DNA from: Phylloscopus collybita
Lineage: Eukaryota > Chordata > Aves > Passeriformes > Phylloscopidae
Direction: 5' to 3'
DNA length: 64,000 bases
Assembly: GCA_027886175.1 (NCBI GenBank)
Contig: JAJNNQ010000018.1
Coordinates: 17,217,001-17,281,000 of the forward strand
How positions within the stretch are numbered: the first letter of the stretch is position 1; the number at the start of each line of letters is the position of its first letter. Both the position numbers and the translations under genes were made by a program. Below, in pieces: positions 12,501 to 28,400 of this stretch. The notes under the pieces are model-generated. The model was not told the origin of the DNA and did no database searches. It saw only the letters and a list, made by a program, of their open reading frames with translations.

Positions 12501-15500
12501 GTGGGTGTTGATCTTTCCATTTTCTTCTGCTATATGTAGTGCAAAGCTTTTATTATGTGCTAAAAAGAGAGACTTGTAAAAGATTGTGTAATGACAACTT
12601 CACCTCTGGGAGACTCCCATCATGAGAACAGAATGTATTTCTTCAGCATTTATTTCCATCATTTTCTGCCAGCATTACCTAAATTGATTTCTAAGGATTT
12701 CCCTTTATTTAAAGACATTTTTGTGTTGCTCTCTAGTATAAAATTTGCTCAATATTCTCATCTAGAAGGAAGAACCACACAATGTAAGGTTTCAAGCTGT
12801 GGTTCAATGATACAGTGTTTATAAGAGCTGTCCACTGATCAGATTGTATAGGAGGCCTTTGCAATTATCTCTGTAGAAGCAGAGCAATAATTGAGGCCGT
12901 GCTGCTGGGGCTGAGGGGTGAAGTGCAGGTTTTGAGGTAGTAAGCTAGAGGAAAATGAAAATTCTATCTGGAAATATAACAGTGTAGGCAATGACTGTGC
13001 AAATGTCATCTTCCAAGTGCATTACCTGAAAGCAGTGCCATTGGGGGTGACAGTAGTTCATACTCATGGACTCTGCAAATGAAATGACAATAAACAGGTG
13101 AACAAGAACATTTCTACCCTAATTATAGAAGAAACAAAACTTGATGACAAAGCTGGAAAAATTGCTGCAGCATCTAAATGTGTCTTTTATGTTTATATAC
13201 CCTTGAAAATGCTTCTTTAGTGAGATAAACCTAAATGTAGGGAAACAGACTTGTGCATTGAAGAAAGAGGTCCTGGCTTTTTAGTGGTGATATTGTATCT
13301 GAGGGTATAGGGTTGAAAAAGTGTTTTGCAGGTAACTTTGGAGCGAGGCTGGTATGTGTTGGTCCTTCTTTTTTCTGTCTTAGCAATTGTTGTATATGTA
13401 AATATGTTTTAACATATCTTTTTCTCTTCTGTTCCTTAGTAGTTTTAATTAAGTTTTTTTACTAGTTCAGCATTTTCTCCATGTTGAAACTAAACGTTCT
13501 ACCTCCTGGTTTATACTTCAGTTCCTCACCCATCCCTCTTACCATTACTGACTTAATTATAACTATTTCAAAAATTGTGTACTCACCATTTTTTACCAAT
13601 TCTGTGCATCCACTACTTTTGAGACCCTAAAAGTTAATTGCTTTCTTTTGAGGGTTCTTTTAAACAGCAAGGGATGAAATGGACCGTAATGCAAAGCTAA
13701 CCCATTCCAGTTCAGTGTCTGCTGACCCTATTCTCCAGTTCAGAATAGTGATTCTCAAAATTCTGAGTCAACTTTTTGGATGGCTCAAAGCCCCCTTCAG
13801 CCTGGCCTTGAACACTGCCAGGGATGGGGCACCCACAACTTTTCTGAGCGTTCCAGTGCCTCACCACCTTCATAGTGAAGAATTTCTTCCTAATATCTAA
13901 TCTAAACCTATTCTATTACAGTTTGAAGACATTACCCCTTTTCCTGTCCATCCCTTTGTAGAAACCTCCTCTCCAGCTCTCCTGTAGGGCCCCTTTAGGT
14001 ACTGGAAGGTGCTATAACATCTTCCTGAGCCTTCTGTTCTCCAGGCTGAACAATCCCAACTCTCTCAGCTTGTCTCTAAAGGAGAGGTGCTTTAGCCCTC
14101 TGGTCATTTTTGTGGCCCTCCTCTGGACTTACTCTGACAGGTCCACATCCTCCCTTTGCTGGGGATCTCGCACCTGGACACAGTACTCCAGGTGGGGCCA
14201 CATGAGTGTGGAGTAGAAGTGGACAATCACCTCCCTTGCTCTGTGGTCAGACTTCTTTTGATGCAGCCCAACACATGGTTGGCTTTCTGGCTGGTAAAAG
14301 CATATTGCCAGGTCATGTCAATATTCAGCTTCATATCACTGTGAAATTACTCTTTCTCAGTCTCTGTTCAAACATTGTTGCTTGGTTGTGTGTTATGTTG
14401 TCTTTCACCCAGCACCCAGTCATGCCTACTTTCTCTTAGCACATTGGAAAAATAGAAGTTTTCCAGGGGATGGAAGTTGAATTCTCTGTCTTCTACTGGT
14501 TTATAAAGCAAGCAGTCTGTACTGGACTCAGTATTTTGATGTGCCTTTTTTTTTTTTTAAATAATCTTTTTGTGGATTTTTCAAATCACCTATCTAGAGG
14601 GCCAATTCCTGAAGAAATAGAGGTCCTGAAGAAACACAGTTACATTTTGGACTCTTGCCTGAGCCAGATTTCAAGGCTCACCTATTTGTGATGGTGGCCA
14701 TTCAAGAAGGTGCTTGTTACTCTCCTCACGCAGTATAGAGGAGGTGTTTGTTTCACTAACTTTTTTTTTTTTTTTTTAATTTGGAAGACTCCGTGCTTTT
14801 CCTGTGGTTGGTGTGAACTTAAGTTTCACAGAACTCACCAAATGGTAGATAGATAGTAACAGCTTTATTCTTTCACTATCTGAAGCTTGGGTGACTGAAG
14901 TAAAAATCTCTTGTTCTTGTTTAGTATTGCCTAATTTGTGAATTTAAGTCCTTTTTAATTAAAAAAAGGACTGGACCCTGTTAGGCTTTGCCTTTGCATC
15001 TAGTTTCCAATTTACAGCTGAAGTTAACAAAATATGGAGCTGTCCCTTCGTAACTTAAAACTTCTTTGAAGCATGTTGGGTGTAGTTACTAAGCTAATGG
15101 ACTTGTGCAGCTGTTTGAACTTGAGAAGACAGAAATGCACAGGTCATAAGCAGAAGTGGTTTAAAAGTCAATTTTGATGCTTCCTCCCAATGGAAGGGAC
15201 TCATTAGATGTTGCAAAGATGATTATTGCACATTATAGTTCCAAATGAGACTACATTAAAAGAATGCAACAAATGTGAATAAAAAAATAGTTCCAGGCTC
15301 CTGCTCAGTAGTTACTACACATCATTTTGGGGTACAGCCATAATTTTTTTTTTGTCCTTATGCTCAAGCATCCCCCTGCTAAAAAGCTCTTATCTTGCAG
15401 CAGAAAGATTGCATTATGGGAGAAAGTAGAGTGTGTTACAAGAACAGTTTCTGTAGGATAGTAAAATACTAAGACTCAGAGTATTCAGAGTGTGAATTTG

Positions 15501-18500
15501 ACTAAAGAATTAAAAAGAAGAGAACAATCATATTATTTTAAAAGGTGGGAAAAAGTTGATATAATTAATCTCTTTAAAGGCATGCTATTCCAGGGAATTC
15601 ATGTTTGGATGTTTTTTCCTTTTTTTTTCTGTAAGAAAACTTAATTTAATGAATTTTTCTTATAAATATTCTAAGTAATGACATCTAGTGTTTGTTTAGG
15701 AGTATAATTTATTTGAAAAATAATTTTTATTAAAGTTTTTTTTTTAAGATTTTAGCAGAAATGACAATTATTTTCTATTAGAAATGATTCTTCATGTCTC
15801 AAGGTGCTTCCTTTAAATCAAGGATGATTGAGAAGCATAAGAAAAATTGCTGAAATGAGCACCACTTATATCAAAATATGAGTATACACATAATGAAGAG
15901 ATCTGAATATGAATAAATGAATATATATGCATTTATGGGTATGTCTAATCTGTCTGAACAGGGGGAAAATTCACTTTTTATTTTGTTTCTTTGTTTTTAA
16001 GGGCTCACAGTTTGTCTCCAACGGATCATTTGGCAGCATTTTACTTGGCACTGCAGCTTGCCATATCCAGACAGGTAAGTTATGTTTTAAAAGTGCAGCA
16101 TCATATGAATTTCGAATTTGTATCTGTTGATGAGTAGAGATGAAGATTTCTTCAATAAAAACCTTTCTTTCCTTGTGCACATATTCATATATATGGAAAA
16201 TGCCTGAAATACTCCCTCCAAACACCTTCAGTCTTATACATGTCTCCAGAGTTTTTGCCAATATTTCCAGCTCTGGGATCAGAAATAAGATAGAATTAAT
16301 TCTGCTTACTTCAGCATTTATGTTGCTAAACAGAGAGAAAGTCAGTTTTTAAGGTGTTTTTACCTATTATGTGTAATATCTGCTCAAATCCTAGAGAGTG
16401 GAGCTCTTGAATCTAGTAACAGTCTTTACAGTGATTAAATTTTGAGTACCTGCTAATATCTGTGCCCTTCCTGAATTCCTGTGTGAGGCTTGGTTATTGT
16501 AGACAAAATTACAAAAACTGAAAAAAACCTGGGAAATATTTTATTGCCATAAAAGAGATAAGAGCTTAGTCCAGCTTGCACAGCTGTTACGTTAAAGGCA
16601 TTGTACCATACATCCCATGGATTTGGATAATGTGGAGCTGCTTTCTGTGTGGCACGGTAAGCCTTTTCCTATGTCATGTTTATTTCACAAAGTAGCCCTG
16701 AGCACAGCTGTTTACATTCTCTAGTGACTTCTTTTCATTGCTAATGAGTAGCCCAGAACTTGGACTGTGTCACATTAGAGTGGAATGGATTGTCACTTTA
16801 CTAGCACAAAATATTTTTGAGGAGCAGGCTATGACTCTGTACATTCTGAATTCCAAAATACTTGTTTTGCTTAATTAAATGTCTTGGTTTTAACACTTAC
16901 TGTACTTTGAACAAAAACACAGGCAGCTGAGGAGATAATGAAATCCTACGTAAAGAAAAGTTACTGTTGCTGTCCAACTGTGCATTTCAGTTAAGCATTG
17001 CAATTAAAAAATTTTCAAAATCATATAGAAATACAGCCAGGACTGGAAAGAGAGTATTTTAAGGGGCTGAAGGTAACTGTTTTATAAAAACATGTATCTT
17101 ACTTTCCAGGGTAAATATATTATTTAATTTTCAGTGTTCACTGTAGAGCATCAGGTCCATTTTAAAATTCTGAGTAGTGTCTTACAGGAGTGTACAGAAT
17201 TCTACATGTTACCTGAGTGAGCATTTTGAAAATTTTATGGATGTCAATCAAGTAAAAGGCAATACTTCTAATAGTGGTGCTTTCTTTTTCTGCCTTTTTT
17301 TATTTTTTAAAATCAGATACCAGAAGCTTTGGGTTATGTTCGTCAGGCTCTGCAACTACAAGGAGATGATGCCAACTCTCTTCATCTCCTTGCACTCTTG
17401 CTATCAGCCCAGAAACACTATCATGATGCTTTGAATATCATTGATATGGCCTTGAGTGAATACCCAGAAAATTTTATGTGAGTGAATGTCATGTTTCTTT
17501 TCTACGCTTTATCTCATTTTTATTTTTCCTGGATTCTCATCTCATTCATTTCAGGAGGGGATGGATTTGAAGATGGGTATATTTTTTTTCCCAGCAGTCT
17601 TCTTTCCCCCCCACCATTTATTGCAAGTCTGCTTATTAAAGGCTTGTTAAACAGTGATAAAAGATTTGTTTTGGAAGGGATAGTTGATCTTACTTTGTTT
17701 TCTTCTACACCATACGTGTAGATAAATTCTCACTGTTGCATGCTTTGTAGTATGTTTGTGTCTTCTATTTTTATGCAGTATTGCAAGAAGGATAAACAGG
17801 GCTTTTCTATCACCTAGGGCAGATTTATCCCATCCTACAGATGTGGATATTGCATGGAATCTATTTCGTAAAATACATCGTAAAACAGAGAATCTCCTCA
17901 TTTGCTTAGATAATAACAGTCATCTGAACTTGGCGGATGGACAACTAAATAAGTGAACAGGGAAGAAGCATGTTTGCTAAAGTTCTCTTGTTTAAGAAAG
18001 AAATCATTCTTTCTGTTTATTTTTTGTGTTAAGTACATCTTAACATACATTTGGATTTTATACTTTTGTAAGGGGTTTGGGGGTTTTTTGTGTGTGTGTG
18101 ATTTTTTATTTTTGGTTGGTTGGTTTTCTAAAATTTATTTTCTTATGAAAATCTAATAAATTTCTTTATAGGAAAATACCTCAGGGACAGCTGAGTCTTC
18201 CACTTTGATCTTTTACCAGCTGTCACTAAGGTTGTAATCCATAATATTACATATATCATACATGCTTATTTGGACAATTTTTTAAAATTAAGGAATTCTT
18301 AACTTCTAAATGACCGGCCTATATTGTTAATTGTAAATTGTTAATATATCAGCCTACCAGAGAAACATGATTTCTTTAAGTATTATTTGTTCAAAAATAG
18401 AAATTATAGTGGTTTTCCGTCCTGTTCCTTGACATTTCATGTCTCCATTTGACTGTCTCTCTAAGGTATTGTTGCCTTTTTCCTCACAAATCTGATCAGA

Positions 18501-21500
18501 ACCTCTGTTGAAACCTCTGTATCTGTGGCTTGCAGCCAGTTCTGTGCAATTGCAGTTCTGTTGCCTTTTGCTGTATCTCATTTCCTAGTTTATCTACACA
18601 CCTATGACTTGTCTCAGCTCTTATCAGGGCTTCTATACATGTTTACAATTTCAGAACTATGTAGCAGTTTCTCTTTCAAATCTGTTTGTGCTTTCCTCAA
18701 GACTAAGGGACTTATTAATAAGTCAAGGTTTGAGAGGCGATTAAGTGTCAGTTTCCTAATTTTATACCCTAATTTTATACCTTCCTAATTTTATATTTTT
18801 ATGACTTTGACTGTCATCTTCTGTCGGTATTTCTGAAACTGTAATTTCAGAACTCCCTATTATATTGATCTCTGTTGTAATGAGAGAACAAGGGTTCATT
18901 CAGTAAAGTGTTTAAAAACACTCTTGTGAGCATTCACAAGAAGGTATTTATGGGTTTTTCAAATATGGTTTATGGAGTAGTTTATATTGCAACTCTGGTT
19001 AAATATGTTGTTCTAGTTGTTCATTACAGTACTGATCTTTGTATTAATGTATGTATATATATTAATCATATAGGTCACAATAGGGGTCCTAAATTGTTGG
19101 TCCTGTTGTATTATACAGACTCAGTGGTCTGTATTATAGTGTACAGATACAGTGTACTGCCTTACAGTGTTCTGGTACAGATCAGGGAATTTCAGAGGAA
19201 TATCTTGACAGTAGGAATCACCATCAGATGCTGAAGAATCCAAGGTGAAACAGTTAAATGTATCTCTAGAAAGTCTTTCAGAGTCTCATTTTTAGTGCTG
19301 TCAAGTTCCCAGAGAAGTCGAAAATATGATTGAGATTTCTTGTCTGCTCTCTGCAATTGGTACTGACAGCCAGACAGGCACATCTGGTCAATAATATAAA
19401 TTTGGATTGATTCTATCATGTAACTGAGTTATTTTTGCAAGGATTTATCAGCTTTGAAATGTGGTGCTCTTGAAATGCTTGACAATGTGTATGTGCGTAT
19501 ATATAAAATACAAAACACAACTGCTTAGTGTATTGCTGAGTTCATGTTCTTGGTTTTTAACTTCTATAAACAGTATAATCTCATGGTATTTCCTAGTAGA
19601 TTGGAAAGAGATCCTCTTGTGTTCTTCTATAGCTTGCTAGTTTTTAGATGCACTGAAACATTTCATTATTCATCTGTGGTGCTTTATTGGGTTTTGTAAA
19701 CACTTCAGATATCTTTATGCTTTATCTTTCAGTTATGTAAGTGAAATACTACAAGAGTTCTCTTGGTATTCTCTGTATTTCTGTTAGGATCCTTTACCCC
19801 AGCTTTATGCAAATTGACACTGTGATGGCTTTGCAGCATAATAAATCTCTATACTTGGAAATACTAAAGCAGAGTGCTTGTGATTTATGTTATTCCTTAT
19901 TTCTTTCATTTCTTGTGCATTATTCCTATCTGCATACCTCTATATGCTGTAATTGCACTGCTGCACTGAGGGCTGTTCTTGCTCTCTTCACAGCTGTATC
20001 TTCTTTTTGTTTCGTATTTCTTTAAAAAGAACCTATATTTTCACAAGTTTAATTCTGCATCTTTTTAAAATGCCAGAGGTTGCAAGGAACTCATGGGATA
20101 CACCATAAATGATGCAGAGAAGTGGCTACTTTCCAGCACTTGTCTGTCGTAATCAATTAGTAAATATGGTGTCTGTCAATTTTTGACATTTGAAAACCTG
20201 GTGCATTCCTGGAGTTCATGTTCAATATTTGAAGCTTACAGCAAACATATCTTTGGATCTGCAATTAATATTAACCTTCCTGTACTATAAAGCTAGAAAG
20301 CTGGCCAATCAGATCATGATTTTGTCCTGGGCATCTTAGGTCAATAATCAGAAAGAAATTCCTCAGAGCCAAAGAATTCTGTCCCATCATTATCTAAAGG
20401 AGTGGAAGGAATGAGCAAACACCCTGGGCTGTTAGCAGCAAGGTATAGCTTTTTCTTGAATAGGGAGTTGATTGTTCCTCCAGTATTCATTATATTGGCA
20501 GCATAAATGTGCACTTTGCTCTGAGATCTGAATAGGTATTGGGAAAACTATCGGCAAAAATCTAAGAAACCTGTAAAAGTGAAATAGATATGTAATAATG
20601 TTTTTTTCAGAGATAATAAAAAGTTATTTGCTGAATATTTATAGCACTATTTTTTCAAACATTTTGTAGGCTTAAATTGCTAAGTTGTAGCCACTCCACT
20701 TATAAAGAAATCAGCTGTGCAAATACAATCAATCTCCTTTTAATGCTGGTTAATCTTTGAAGCCTCATGCAATCTGAGCATGCTTTAATCTAGGGACAAA
20801 AAGATCTCTAGACAAAAAATTACTGAACAGATTAAGATACTGAAAAGACCATGAATACTCAGTATCAATACTGAGATGGGTGGGAATAAGATGCCAGCAC
20901 TAATAAACCTGAATAGGTAATCCCAGTCAGGTGCTACTGCATTTTAATTCATTGAAAGTTAAGATTTTTCTCCTTTCATTAGAGAGCTTGTCCTAGTAGT
21001 AGAAATGTGAAGTCCAGTTCTTCTCCAGCTTGACAGGATTTTAATCCATAAATGATGCAGCTCAGAGTCCTAAACATCAAACTATGTTGGAAGCTGAGTG
21101 AGATGATCCCTTTCTCCTCCTGAAACAGAAGCAGGGACCTGCTGTCCTGAGTGCAAAGAGACTAGGCAGGAAGGAGCCATGATATATCCTAAATTGATAA
21201 AAGTACATAGCCATGACGGGGGCTTCAGGTCTCAGTTGCTTGGGTTTTCCTTGACTTTTATTTCTGTTAATTCAGTGATTTCCCACTCTGAATGTGTAAG
21301 CAGTCCCAGAGGTGTGCATTACAGTCTGAGGGTGTGCTCAGGGTGATGCAAGATAATGGTGGTTGTGTTGCATTGGTTCATGTTGGGCTTGTATATATAT
21401 TGTACATGTGCAATTACCTGAGCAGCCTTATTTACAATATTCCCCCTCTTTTAAATCTGCTTGTTACAAGGAATTTTTATCTTAGTAGTGTATTGAGTGA

Positions 21501-24500
21501 TGTGAAATCTTGAAACAACACTTCTGTCTGTTTTGAATTCATGATTAGTCGAAAGTAGATTCTTAGTCAAGGGAGACAGGTTTCTTAACAGAGTACTTAG
21601 GATATTGTTTTCTTAATCTTAACTGTGTGGTGTTCCCTTTTTATTTCAAATGCTGGGGCACTTAAAGACGAATATAATGCCTACAATTAGTGTAATTAGG
21701 CAAAATAAATAGTAAATTGCTAATTTTATGCTGAAAATTGGAACTGCAATGGATAGCAGCTGACAAGCTTTAAAAGTAGCAGAAGTGGGGAACAGCAGAT
21801 GGGTTATTTGAGGAGTGCAACCATGTTATTTTATGTTAAGTACACTCAAAAAGGAAAGGCATATGGTAACAGTTTTGAAGACAACTGAAGACTTAGTTCA
21901 CAGTTTAAACATTTACATTTCTTGAAGTGTGATGGAAATTTTTTTTTCTTCCAAGAATATTTCACAGAATCATCAGACCAATATGTCATTCCTCTGAAAA
22001 CTATTAAATCTTTTCTTTCCTGACCCTCAAAGGCTCTTTTGAGCTACATTAGGTTTCCCAGAATCACAGGGACTTTTAACATTCCTCTCAGTTCAGTAAC
22101 AAACTTGTTTCCTTCTTGGAGATGTCCAAGTGGGCATAAAAAAAAAAAACCTGGTTGCTACAGGCAGTGTAGGATGATACATATACACTGGTGTTTTGTG
22201 GGACAGGAAGATATTTATCAACTGAAGGAAACAGACTATGCTATTCTGCTTTCTCAAGGTCAGTTGTAGTTGCACTGCAGAGTGCGGTGCTGGTAAAACT
22301 TAAGCTTTTGTGGGGCTTTTCCTTGAAAAATAGAGCACTGGGAATTATTTGAGGAAAGGATGATAATATAAGATTGGACAAGAAGTAGTGATATGCTATG
22401 CTTGCCAAAATAATGTCTTTCAGGTTTGTGTCTGCATTCTTGTCAATATTTGACACCATGAATCTTCAAATCCATTCCATGTTGATCCTGTTTTTATTGG
22501 GAGTTAAATGAATTAGTTCTCAGGAATGATTTTTCTGTAAGTCATGAAACACAATATCATTTGCCTGTGGGTTTTTTTATCCTGGACTCTTCTACCTCAC
22601 TTCCCCATCCCTCTTCCCCTTTGGTTGTTGTTACATATTTTTACTGAATAATCCATTAAAAAAGACATTGTTGGTAGATAGGTATTACTTTATATAACAA
22701 ATTGGTCATTGGCCTCAGGGTCTTATCCCTGAATTATGTTTGCTAGGCTGTAGATTCTTTGAAACTTGATTGAAAGAGTCCCAGTTTGGGTCATGAGCTG
22801 GCTGCTGCAAGGAATTCAAGGCAGGCAAACAAAAAGTTTTCAAGTATAACTAATTTGTTCTGGCTTTAGTCAGAAACAATCTTCATTACAGTTTAGAGAT
22901 CTACATTTTCCTAAGGACATTGAGTTAATAATATGGAATACAGTATACATACACTGCACCAAAAATCATAGGTCTGGCTGCTTTGGAAAGAAATATATGG
23001 GAAATAATAGGGGCAACGAAGGCCATCCAATGGATACCAAATATACCAATCCATGATTTTCACAAAATCACCTTGTTTTGGGGCTTGAGGGCTGGTTTTG
23101 TTGCTTTTTTGAGAGTCGGAGCTTTTTTCTTTTGCTTTTTTGAGAGTCATGCTTCCAACAGCAATCTGAACAGCCTGTTTTTACTTCATCCCTGTTTCTG
23201 TGTGTATATAGGCTTCCCAGTACTTTGGGTCTGTGTGGCCAGTGTTGGATAAGGTTTGGTGATTGATTGAGAAACAGTTTAGGACATTTATTTTTTATTA
23301 AGTTAAATGCTTTTCTGGAGTTTTCACAAAAACTAGATTTGTTTGCTTGATCTCCTGTTGTCAGTGTTGGGCATTTAGTGTTTTAAAGGTACTTACAAAT
23401 GATGATTTTTCATGCTTTATATTGAACTCTTTATATTTATATCTTTCCTGATAATGGAACTCTCCTTGAATACTCAAAATGGAGTAGCCTGACTGTGCAG
23501 CAGTTTACTTTGCAATTGCAGCAGACACTTCTATAAGTTTCTTTCTGTACTTTGATTATCATGGTTATCATTATCATATGGTTGCATTTAAGATCACTGA
23601 ATGTGTAAATGCTTCCTTTATAAAACTTTGTATGTCTTTCATATGTCTTTCATAGTCTGTCCAGTTTCATGTTGTCATTCTCCCTGTAGGTTAAATTTTT
23701 TACAATTGTGTCATTTTGTGTTTTGGTGACGAGGCAGGTATTTGGGAGTTGAGTAATGTGAAGCTAGCTGTAAGCTTTCTACAGCAAGTGTTAAAGGGAC
23801 AGCCATCAAAACTGGATATTTGAATTAATAGTTTTGAAGCCCCTTACAATTCTTAAACCCCCTGACTGTCTATATATTAGAAGTTCCTAAATTCACTTTA
23901 CTTTCTATATTAATATAGGTTTAGCTAAAGCATACCTTCCAGAGAACTTCCAGTCTTGATAATGACACGTCAAAACCTGAAGAAACCATTCTAGCATGTG
24001 GTAGCTTGTTTCAGTGTTGGAATTGCACTCTTCATTAAGACTGCATTTTTGTTTTTAGTTTAAATTGATCCCTTATTGGCTTCTTTCCAGCCATTGGTTT
24101 TTATATCATAATTTTCTAAGCCCTCTGCAATCCTGGTGACTTCATTCTCTTCTTGATGGTAGCTTCTGTAATAAGACCACATCCCAATGTCCTTTCTGAT
24201 AAGAACATCATGGAACTTGCTGGCAGTATGGGCATACTCTCCAGCATTTCAGTTATTCCTTGCACTGTAGCCAGTTTTCATCACTTGTGAGCCAGAACTG
24301 CACAAAATTGTTCAATAACATTTATTACATCATTATACAGAGGAGCACCTGCATCACATCTCTAGAAAGGGTTGTATTAATTATTTTGAGCATAATTGCT
24401 CCACTGGGAACTTTGATTCAGCTACATGTTTGCTGGCATTCGTATTTGCCTCTTGGTTAGTTATTTTTATGTGTTTCACTTACAAATTGCAAGGGTTGTA

Positions 24501-25364
24501 TTTGTTCCAATAGCTATACATTTCATTTTTAAAAAGAAATTTGGCCTGACAGCTATTAAGCCGTGCTGCTGAACAGTTTATAGACAAAGTTTCCTACTGT
24601 GTTTTATAAGGATCTTTTCATTAGGAAGGAATATTATATGTAAATTAGAATCCTGTTGGATTCAATCGGAATTCTCAAGTGAAGGATTTTAAGGCTGTCA
24701 GCCCTACCTTCTCCTTCTAAAAGAAGCTACCAACTTGCAGATAATAAACAATTGTCAAAATCTGGATTGTGAATGAGATAAACACTGCAAACTTCAGGAT
24801 TTTTTTCTAATTTTAGCTGTTTTCTTCCAAACTATTTATGCATAATTACAAGATTTTTAGAAGGGCACTTGCTCACAGCATGTACTGACATAGAGAAAAC
24901 TGACCGTGCCAAGGTTAGGCTTCCCACCTACTTCCTCATTTCTTATGTTTCCTGTCAATCATCAGAAGTTTTCCTATGTACGTAATTGTTGAGTGCAAGG
25001 AGCAACTTGCTTACACTTTATCTAGAAATGTCAATGGATTTAGATTCTTGCAAATAATCAGTTTTAAATATTTGTTCCACCTTAATTTTGTGCATTCTGT
25101 GTACTGCTTTCCCACTTCAATTATTCTGCAGGATTTCACAGTTAACCTGCTTTAATTTGCACAAGCAGTTGACTCTATCACAGTTTGTTACAGAAATGAC
25201 ATCAAACTGTATGAAGTATGCATGTGAATGTAAGCTCTACATCACCATATTTGTTTTTTCCCTAAAATTCAGATCATCTGAAAAGTCTACATTGTCTGTT
25301 AAAATAGAGTTTATTTTCAGAGTTCAGTATCTTTAATATTACATTCTGCAGCATCCTTTTTGTG

Positions 25365-25409
<45 letters not shown>

Positions 25410-28400
25410 TGCAGAATTATTGTCAAACTAGTTAGTCTAAGATTTTCCAAGTCATATTAGACTTGGTGAGGGTTTTTTTGGGGGCTGAGAGTGTTGTTTC
25501 TTTGATAGTTTTTTGGGGGGTTTCTTTGCTTTTTTATATAGTGCTTGGTTTTAAAACAAGAGCAACTCCTTTTGAATTCTTCTAGCATTTGAGGATTTGA
25601 AGTTGTGGGATATATCAAGTAAGCACATAAAAGTGAAAAATGAAATATTATATAACTCCGCACAGAACTGGTATTTGTAACCTTTCTTTTATGCTCTCAT
25701 AACTAACAGGCAGTATATCAGAATTGATTATATATAAAGTTTATTATTCTAGTTAAGCTGTTGTGGAAATTGATGTGGTTTTCTGGGAGATCAGGCTGTT
25801 GTTTGATACTTTGTGTGGCTTGTTTGTTGCTTGTATGCATATTTATGGGACTCCCAGAATATTAATTATTTCCTAACATTTTTAATAATTGATTGTCATG
25901 TAAAAAATACTGTTAGCTGAAGTTACTCTCAGCAAACTCTTAAATTATTTAAAAAGGTTCTCTTAAAATTTAGTAAGTTTACTCCAAGTAGGTTAAACAC
26001 AAACCAAAGTAGTCACATTTTTAATCCTGTATTCTAAGCAAGCAGATTTGATGCATCCTTTTAAATTTTATTTTCCTAGTGTGGTTCTTAGGTTTCTCAG
26101 CAAAGCTTTTGGTGCTTTTGGTACTAATTTTCAATGCACATTCTTTTAAGTGTTATGTATAGCTCTTCCTTATTTTCTTCAAGTTCTGAACAATGTAAAT
26201 AATTTGTATAATAAGAGAATAATAATGAAATTTGCTTCTAGCAGTAACTGAAAACAGAGAATTCTGATCAGTTCTGATCAGAATGTGGGGATATGGACCT
26301 TTCAGAAGAAGCCTGGTGGAACTATGAATTTCCTCTAGGTTGTTGCTTAGTCTGAGGTACTTTAGGGAGATTCCTGATTACTACTGCATTGAGTGACAGT
26401 GCTGTAGCAGGCAGGTTTGGGGGAAGCATCAAAGTGTGTCATGTTGCTTGATTTGAAGAAAGGATCACAGAATGTAAGGCAGGTCTTGTCCATGCAGTAG
26501 TGTATGAAATACAGAAATCCAACTATGGCTGATCCAAGCCATTGTGCTCTTATAGTGCACAACAACTTTTGGAAATTGCTGACTTGATCCCAAAAGCAAA
26601 CCAGCTGGTTTTAAAATGATGCTTGAGGAGAGCAATACCTCCTCACTGAAAGAACTAAGAGTTCTCAGTATTAGTAGTGTTACTTGTCACATAGCAGGGC
26701 TCAGTCTTCCATACTTCAAATTTTTGCTTCATTCAACAGATTAGAAATACCTTCAATAGCTTAAACTATTTGCTTAACTGCCAATTAAGTTTATTTGTAT
26801 TGGACAAATTAATTCCTCTTGGTCTCCTGACATTATAAGAGAGTTGCTATGGAAGAAAATTGGTGGTTGTAGCATCTTCAAAAACTGAAACAGGCTGGAT
26901 GAGAATTAGAACAACAATTGTATTTTGGAGATTCATAAGTTCTTTGCTACTAATTACACTGTTTGGCTGGTAAAGAAAGCTTCAGATCATGGATTAATAG
27001 ATTAGTTTGCACTGATTAGGAAATAAAGCAGTAGCAAGAACCTTGGATGGCACAAAGCCCTGTATTATAGTTGTCCTATCTGTAATACTTTCCATGAACT
27101 TACCAGTTGTATTTTAAGAAGTTAGGTTATGTGCACCACCTCTTCTGTGGTCTGTCCAAAACAAACTGTGAGGAAGCAGTCTTTTCTACTACCTAATTAT
27201 AAGAGACCTGATTACCACCCTTAGTGTTTTAGTAGTCTGAATAGCCTTTAGATATACTTGTTTTTGTGGAAACAGATTCCTCTAGATAAATTGTTCTTTT
27301 CCTGCTGCTTGTCTCATCTGTATTTATAGAAAGAATCTGTACCTCTTCTTGGCTTCTTTTTTTCTTCTGCTAGACTGATTAAATGAAGTATTTTTTGTAC
27401 TCTGTAGTTTTCAGTGAATGGATCACCCTTCCAGCCTTTCTGTGCAGCTGCTCCAATTTGAAATTCCTTGAGTGTGTGGATTTTTAGCTGTTACAAAGAG
27501 AATTATATATAACATTCCAGGTGTGGTCTCACTGGGATATTGTACAATGCCACTGTGTCTTTCTCCTTCTGTTCCAACAAGTAGTCTCTGAATTGCATCT
27601 GGACTCTTCTCAGCTGTCTTATCTTGATAAGCCCAGCTGTTAGGCAGCTCTGGTTTGGAATAATGGTTACACAGGTTGTTTGGTGCAATCTCTTTATTAA
27701 ACTTGAACAATCACCCTTTTATTCATTAATGGTGTTATCTAATGCTCCTTCCCTCCTGACAAAATCATTGGCAATATAGATGCTGTTTCCCAGTCATTCC
27801 AGAAGTGATATTTTCTTTCAAGTTTTTACTTTAGAAAGGACAATCCTATGTGTCACTGTTACCCTAATTCTGAGAAATGGATTATAATTGACTGCCTTAA
27901 CTGTAGTCATTCTTAAAGTGTTCCTATTCTCCATTTGTCATAGTTTTCATATCTCAGACAACATAGGTAAAGATTATGGTGAAGATTGGGGGTTCATTCC
28001 TGAATATTCTTAATTTTCATCCCTGTTTAGTAAACACATTTTGTCTTTTTTCCTATTTTGATACAAAAAAAGCCTTAAAAGACTATAATTTTAGTATATA
28101 ATAATCTGTTCAGGTGTAGTTAAGCTCTGCTTTTTACTAAGATTCAGCTTTTTGTGTTGATCTTTTGTTCCCTGCCTGTTCCCTGCTATTCTTGATGGGA
28201 TCTCTGCACATTTCTGATGTCTTACTTGCACAGTCTTATCATTGGTAGGCTTGTCACATATGGAGTTTTAGCCATTCAACTTGAGACACAGATCCTTAAA
28301 TGTTTGAGCATCCATCCTTGTGTTAAACACCAGCCTTGTGCTGCATCTTGGATGTCTTTGCTAATCTTTGCTATCAAGTTATTTGTCACTGACATTCAGA

